Below are positions 59,898-64,000 of a stretch of 64,000 nt of DNA, one piece after another. This stretch comes from [Clostridium] symbiosum. GTDB lineage: Bacteria; Bacillota; Clostridia; Lachnospirales; Lachnospiraceae. The position numbers and the translations under genes are program-made. Every line of letters starts with the position of its first letter. The stretch's first letter is position 1. The notes beneath the pieces are model-generated. The model was given only the letters and a program-made list of their open reading frames with translations, did not search any database and had not been told where the DNA came from. The DNA is taken from positions 4,396,001 to 4,460,000 of the forward strand of contig CP143946.1 in assembly GCA_036419695.1 (NCBI GenBank), given 5' to 3'.

Positions 59898-60686
59898 TCA
59901 TTTCAAATTCTCAATGGCCTCTGATACAACGGCGGTACATTGCAGAACCGCAAATTCCAGCAGACGCTCTCCCAGCTCCGCCGTGGAATCTCTCGGATCA
60001 TAGCGCACACTGTAATCCTCATTCGGTCCGTTTATAAAGGTCTCATTGTCTACAATGGCAAACTTCGTATTATATAACTTTTCCGGTTTTGGCGGGAGGG
60101 CCGATAAATCCACCCCCTCCGGGCATACCGCCTGCATAATTGCAGTCTCCGCCAGTCCTGCATGTCCGATTCCCACCCCGCAGCCGTCAAACAGGGCCAG
60201 GATTGTAAGAACGCGGACCTTCCCCCGCTCCGTATATTCTTCCGACAGACGCTCCAAAATCTCTATCTGCCGGTCCGCTCCGTGGCCGTTCAGCAAAACG
60301 ATTAATTTATATCCCATCCGGCATAGAAACTCTATATGCTGGCGGATTACCGCCTCAAACAGCTCCGGCGGCCAGTACATGCTCTTTACCGCGTTCCCGG
60401 GGAAATCCATCCCCGTAATCTGCTCATTTCCCTGAAAGCCCAGTTTCCGGAGCGTTTCCGGCGTTCTGGGGCTTTCCGTCCCGATGTAGAGGGGAGGATA
60501 GACCGTCCCTCCCGTGCGGGCGGCGGACCGTTTTGCCACTTCATAGGCATTTGCCGTATCCATCCCCATTCCCATGTGGGGACCGTGCCATTCCATCGAC
60601 CCGACCGGCAGGTAAACAAGCGGTTTTTCCCTCTTCGCCGCCTCAAGCCGGGACGGGATCATCTCTTCAAACTTGATTATATTCAT
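59898..60686 (-). CDS. Creatininase-family hydrolase
   Basis: 262 residues from the ATG at 60686 with GGAAGG upstream; a GTG nine bases earlier is also open. Motifs: LPVGSMEWHGPHMGMGMDT (metal ligands E, H and D), LLNGHGAD and GHAGLAETA, in which the usual Glu of HAGExET is Leu. Creatininase-family members hydrolyse cyclic amides and lactones (creatinine, lactams, and in some loci sugar lactones). Given its neighbours, lactone hydrolysis of a sugar acid is plausible. It lies 14 bp upstream of the DUF5107-TPR gene and 283 bp after the binding-protein gene. Confidence 0.85.
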   Translation of the reverse strand: MNIIKFEEMIPSRLEAAKREKPLVYLPVGSMEWHGPHMGMGMDTANAYEVAKRSAARTGGTVYPPLYIGTESPRTPETLRKLGFQGNEQITGMDFPGNAVKSMYWPPELFEAVIRQHIEFLCRMGYKLIVLLNGHGADRQIEILERLSEEYTERGKVRVLTILALFDGCGVGIGHAGLAETAIMQAVCPEGVDLSALPPKPEKLYNTKFAIVDNETFINGPNEDYSVRYDPRDSTAELGERLLEFAVLQCTAVVSEAIENLK

Positions 60687-60723
60687 TTTATTCACCTTCC
60701 GTCAGGCTCTGAAAAGATAGAAA

Positions 60724-60863
60724 GGAACAGTTCAGCCTTGATGCATTCCGCGAGGTGTTTTCACCTGTTTTTCGTGAAAATCCCGAGTTATGCGGCGCGA
60801 AACGGCATTTTTGCCGTTTCTGTGCATCTTTTGTTGCAGTTTTGCCGAAGGCTGAACTGTAAC
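60724..60863. mobile_element. MITE copy 4 (140 bp), divergent ends, 8-bp target-site duplication
   Basis: Ends GGAACAGTTCAGCCTT and AAGGCTGAACTGTAAC. Target duplication GATAGAAA at 60716-60723 and 60864-60871. The interior (ATTCCGCGAGGTGTTTTCACC, CCCGAGTTATGCGGCGCGAAACGG, GCCGTTTCTGTGCAT) matches copies 2 and 3. It separates the binding-protein gene from the creatininase-like gene within one operon. Confidence 0.88.
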
Positions 60864-60864
60864 G

Positions 60865-60894
60865 ATAGAAAGTACGCCGCAGCGTACTTTCTAT
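60865..60894. repeat. Perfect 13-bp hairpin next to MITE copy 4
   Basis: ATAGAAAGTACGC and GCGTACTTTCTAT pair across 4 bases. It has no adjacent U-tract, so it is not a clear terminator, and it overlaps the MITE target duplication. A variant of the hairpin in the tandem unit at 53676. Confidence 0.6.
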
Positions 60895-60969
60895 TGACCT
60901 GTCCTTAGTGGTATATCGACCTGTTTTTATTCGCTCAGACATTGCTGTCCGGCCGGATAGAAACAGACT

Positions 60970-62055
60970 CTAGTTCACATACTCCGGCATAATGGCTGCC
61001 AGATCGTCGCCAGGTTCCACAATCACAGCGTCCACCGCGTATTTTTCCGGAATCGGGGTTCCGTTCTGAAGGTAATCCAGCATGGCCTGAGCCGCTGTTC
61101 CGCCAACGCCCTTTGCGGAAAAATATGCCGCCGCCTTGAATGGGGAATTCTCTTTTGCAAATTCGTCAGGAGCCAGATATCCGCCGAGTCCTACGCATAC
61201 GGAATCTTTTTCAAGTCCGGCCGCTTCCAGTGCCCGGGCCGCGCCCTGGGCGCCTTCGTCGGAAACGCCTAACACCAGCCATTTTTTAATCTGGGGATTG
61301 CCTGTAATAACCGTGGAAGCTGCCGTGTTGCCCTGCTCCGTGCTGGTGTCGTGATCCGCCTTAAAGATACGGTTGTCCGGGAAGTCCGGAATCGCCTCTT
61401 TTAACTTGGCAAGCTGGCCTTCCGTACGCGGCACACAGCTTGAAACAGTGTCCGCCGTAAGAAGCATCACGCCAAACGTATCATCCTTATCAAGTCCGTT
61501 CTCTGTTATATACTTGGCGGCCCATTCGCCTACTGCCGCGCCGATATTATATCCGTCGATTCCAACCCACGGCGCAAGCAGGGTGCCGTCCTCCGTCTGA
61601 AGCGCATCATCCACTGCAATTACCGGGATATTGGCTTCCTTTAATTTATCCACCGTCGTCTGGCTCAGGTTCTGATCCGGAAGGCACACCAGTACGCCGT
61701 CCACCTTGTCTGCGATACAGTTGTCAATCATCTGCATATAGGTGGCGCCGTTCTGTTTGGCATCCATATACTTCCATGTTCCGCCTGCCGCTTCCACTAC
61801 TTCCTGGGAGGCCTTCCCCTCCTGGATGAACCAGGTAGCGTCTCCCATCTTATAAATACCGGCAATGACATAATTCTCTTTTGTACCGTCCTGTGTTTCC
61901 TCCGCTGCCTTCGTATCCTCTGCTGCGGTACTTTCCACCGCCTCCGCCTTTGTCTCCGGCGCCGCCGTGCCGGCCGTCTGGCTTGTTCCGCATGCCGTCA
62001 GCAGGCTGAACGCTGCTGCCGCTGCCGCCATCTTTGCAATCTGCATTTTCTTCAT
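60970..62055 (-). CDS. Sugar-binding lipoprotein of RbsABC-type ABC importer
   Basis: 361 residues. Lipoprotein signal MKKMQIAKMAAAAAAFSLLTACG (Cys at 22), an Ala/Glu/Thr-rich linker, then a periplasmic-binding-protein type I (RbsB/GGBP-like) fold: YVIAGIYKMGDATWFIQEGKAS, ADKVDGVLVCLPDQNLSQTTV, NIPVIAVDDAL. The pattern is closest to the arabinose-binding/CVE1-like branch. Third gene of the importer, after the permease gene. It binds the sugar or sugar acid that feeds the downstream enzymes. Confidence 0.92.
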   Translation of the reverse strand: MKKMQIAKMAAAAAAFSLLTACGTSQTAGTAAPETKAEAVESTAAEDTKAAEETQDGTKENYVIAGIYKMGDATWFIQEGKASQEVVEAAGGTWKYMDAKQNGATYMQMIDNCIADKVDGVLVCLPDQNLSQTTVDKLKEANIPVIAVDDALQTEDGTLLAPWVGIDGYNIGAAVGEWAAKYITENGLDKDDTFGVMLLTADTVSSCVPRTEGQLAKLKEAIPDFPDNRIFKADHDTSTEQGNTAASTVITGNPQIKKWLVLGVSDEGAQGAARALEAAGLEKDSVCVGLGGYLAPDEFAKENSPFKAAAYFSAKGVGGTAAQAMLDYLQNGTPIPEKYAVDAVIVEPGDDLAAIMPEYVN

Positions 62056-62100
62056 TTTACTCTCTCCTTTTTTTCATAATATGATATGTTTATCTCAGCA

Positions 62101-63102
62101 TCAGGGCTGAGCAGTAACCTTCATACTCTCCTCCAACAGTTTTTTACTCCTCATTCTCTTACGGTAGAAGTCGAATGCCAGCGCCACTACAAGCAGGGAA
62201 CCCTGGGCTACGTTCTGCCAGAAAACCTGCACATTCAGCATGACAAGACCCGTATTAAAGCACTGTAAGATCAGCATGCCGATAAATGTCCCCAGCATGG
62301 TCCCCACGCCGCCGGTGAACGCCGTGCCGCCCAGTACCGCCGCCGTAGCCGCGTCAAATTCCAGACCGTTGCAGGCCGAAGGCTGCCCCGAATTCATCCT
62401 GGCCGCCAAAAGCACTCCGGCCAGGGCTGCCAGCCCTCCCGACATAATATAGAGTTTAAAACGAATCAGCATGGGACTTAACCCGGCCAGGCGGGCTGCG
62501 TACGGATTACCTCCCAGTACGTAGATGCTCCGGCCGAAAAATGTCTTTTTCAGCACAAATCCAAACACAAGAAACGCCACAATTAATATAATGACCGGCA
62601 GAGGAATAATTCCAAACAGCCGGAATGTGCCGAACTTAATAAACATCTGGCTGCTGACGGCTACCGCTTTGCCGCCGCAGATAATATAGGCAAATCCCCT
62701 CACGATGGACATCGTGGCCAGCGTCGCAATAAACGGCTGCAGATTCAGGAAATTCACGGCTACCGCATTAAACGCCCCGATCACGCACCCGGCCAGCACC
62801 GCGGCCAGTATGGCCAGAACCGGATGAAAACCTGCCTTTACCAAAACGGCTCCAAGCACGCCGGCAAAAGCCGCCACCGACCCGGCCGATAAATCAATCT
62901 GGTTGGCAATGATCAGATTCGTCTCTGCAATCGCCACAAACCCGGTCAGGGAACAGGCCACCAGAATATTGATAAAGTTCTGCACTGTAAGGTAGTTCTT
63001 ATTAAATACGGAAAATACAACCACGAGGAGTGCAAGCGCAATGATCAGGCTGATCTTTTCCGCAAAGTCGCTTTTTTTCAGTTTCGTCATAAAATGATCC
63101 AT
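62101..63102 (-). CDS. Sugar ABC permease (RbsC-like)
   Basis: 333 residues from the ATG at 63102 (GGGGGT upstream; an in-frame ATG 12 bases earlier is less likely). RbsC-type helices with NLIIANQIDLSAGSVAAFAGVLGAVLV and LGGTAFTGGVGTMLGTFIGMLIL, the loop contacting the ATPase (LGGNPYAARLAGL). Part of a carbohydrate uptake transporter-2 system with the ATPase at 63131. Confidence 0.95.
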   Translation of the reverse strand: MDHFMTKLKKSDFAEKISLIIALALLVVVFSVFNKNYLTVQNFINILVACSLTGFVAIAETNLIIANQIDLSAGSVAAFAGVLGAVLVKAGFHPVLAILAAVLAGCVIGAFNAVAVNFLNLQPFIATLATMSIVRGFAYIICGGKAVAVSSQMFIKFGTFRLFGIIPLPVIILIVAFLVFGFVLKKTFFGRSIYVLGGNPYAARLAGLSPMLIRFKLYIMSGGLAALAGVLLAARMNSGQPSACNGLEFDAATAAVLGGTAFTGGVGTMLGTFIGMLILQCFNTGLVMLNVQVFWQNVAQGSLLVVALAFDFYRKRMRSKKLLEESMKVTAQP

Positions 63103-63130
63103 GTTTACCCCCATATATCAGGCCTTCCGG

Positions 63131-64000
63131 TTACACCACAGCCCGTTCTCCTGTCTTATCCGTCATTGCATAAGCGAGTATATGTTCCTCGGTAGCATCC
63201 GTTCTTAAAATCTCACCGCTGATACGGCCTTCCCTTACCACAATCACCCGGTCGCTGAGGCCGATGATCTCCGGCAGCTCCGAAGAAATCACGATCACCG
63301 CAATACCGTCCCTGGCACATTCGCAGATAATCTTATAAAATTCCGACTTCGCGCCCACGTCAATTCCCTTTGTCGGCTCATCCAGGATCAGCACCTTCGG
63401 CTTCGTTTCCAGCCACCTGGCCAGAATTACCTTCTGCTGGTTTCCTCCCGACAACTGGGCGATCAGTTTTTCACTGTCCGGCGTCTTAATATTAAATTTC
63501 TTTATATCTCCGTCCGCCGTCTCCTGCTCCCCTGCCTCATTCAGCACGCCAAGCCTGTTACAATAGCTCCTGAGCACGGACACCGTGATATTGCCCCTGA
63601 CCGATATATTCGGCAGAATCCCCTGTTCCTTGCGGTCCTCGGGAACCAGTGCAATTCCCAAATCGACCGCCTGTTTCGGCGACCGGGGAGAAATGGCTTT
63701 ACCGTCCATCAGAATCTCACCGGACAGTACCTTATCAATTCCAAATATGGCGCGCATAATCTCGGTTCTTCCAGAACCTACCAGACCGGAAAAACCCAGT
63801 ATCTCGCCGCGCCTTATCCGGAAGGAGATATCCTTCACAAAGGCGGTTGTCAGATTTTTCACCTCAAGCACGGTTTCTCCGAAATCCGTATTGCGCGGCA
63901 GGGAATCAAAGATACTCCCCAGGGGACGCCCCACCATCATCCGTATCAGCTCGTCATTGCTCACCTTATCGCGTTCCACCAGATCCACTGTTTTTCCATC
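63131..64000 (-). CDS. Sugar ABC transporter ATPase (RbsA/MglA-like), C-terminal part, runs off the window
   Basis: The open frame continues past base 64000; roughly the C-terminal 290 residues of an about 500-residue twin-ATPase are visible. It holds the linker VSNDELIRMMVGRPL, the second ATPase domain with the degenerate Walker A GLVGSGRTEIMRAIFG typical of RbsA, the signature QLSGGNQQKVILARWL and Walker B KVLILDEPTKGIDVG. It drives the RbsC-like permease; stop 28 bp before that gene. Confidence 0.93.
   Translation of the reverse strand, partial: DGKTVDLVERDKVSNDELIRMMVGRPLGSIFDSLPRNTDFGETVLEVKNLTTAFVKDISFRIRRGEILGFSGLVGSGRTEIMRAIFGIDKVLSGEILMDGKAISPRSPKQAVDLGIALVPEDRKEQGILPNISVRGNITVSVLRSYCNRLGVLNEAGEQETADGDIKKFNIKTPDSEKLIAQLSGGNQQKVILARWLETKPKVLILDEPTKGIDVGAKSEFYKIICECARDGIAVIVISSELPEIIGLSDRVIVVREGRISGEILRTDATEEHILAYAMTDKTGERAVV

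Overview
The window looks like a chromosomal segment of a gut-type Lachnospiraceae/Clostridia (a Clostridium symbiosum/Enterocloster-like genome would fit; this is inferred from style, not shown). Pointers are LL-diaminopimelate aminotransferase, a YjiH-type membrane protein, strong AGGAGG ribosome sites, TTGACA/TATAAT promoters, Clostridia-style FeoA-FeoA-FeoB, and many ABC sugar and peptide importers. I found no rRNA, tRNA, CRISPR array, intact transposase or phage genes. Most genes lie on the minus strand.

Layout: 0-2.2 kb, an enolase-superfamily dehydratase/racemase with a sodium:solute symporter, behind a strong promoter with a palindromic operator. 2.3-9.8 kb, a carA-carB-pyrG-dapL operon whose leader carries a terminator-like hairpin just after the promoter. 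10-11.3 kb, an FAD oxidoreductase with a Rieske domain. 11.4-18.9 kb, a five-gene oligopeptide ABC importer plus an S9 peptidase, with a long palindrome over the -10 box. 19.4-22.8 kb, a MerR fusion regulator, an FAH-family hydrolase and trpS. 22.8-30.1 kb, an accessory patch: two near-identical 0.9-kb palindrome-rich repeats around a DUF6882-like gene, a nuclease remnant and a secreted protein, followed by luxS and a GATC-type methylase/endonuclease pair. 30.2-39.7 kb, a LacI-controlled system of two ADP-ribosylglycohydrolase-family enzymes, a ribokinase-family kinase and a sugar-type ABC importer; two promoters share the same 16-bp operator. 39.7-44.6 kb, a third, degenerate copy of the palindromic repeat, a convergent two-component pair and YjiH. 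44.6-48.2 kb, a ferrous-iron locus (FeoA, FeoA, FeoB, a 46-residue membrane protein and a Cys-rich/HMA fusion) under tandem DtxR-like operators. 48.3-53.8 kb, GNAT, EamA, Crp/Fnr, MBL and DUF2812 genes. 53.8-64 kb, a sugar-acid operon: RbsABC-type importer, creatininase-like hydrolase, a giant DUF5107-TPR protein, a mutarotase-like protein, a KDPG/KDPGal-type aldolase and a KDGal-type kinase.

Two non-coding families stand out. One is a small MITE with GTTACTGTTCAC-type ends; four copies have perfect 8-bp target-site duplications, and one supplies the last five codons and the stop of a GNAT gene. The other is the 0.9-kb composite palindromic element, whose four copies of a terminal motif allow two mutually exclusive folds.

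The best candidates for undescribed biology are the composite palindromic element, the LacI/ADP-ribosylglycohydrolase/kinase/importer regulon, the DUF5107-TPR sugar-acid operon and the MerR-zinc ribbon-methyltransferase-like regulator.
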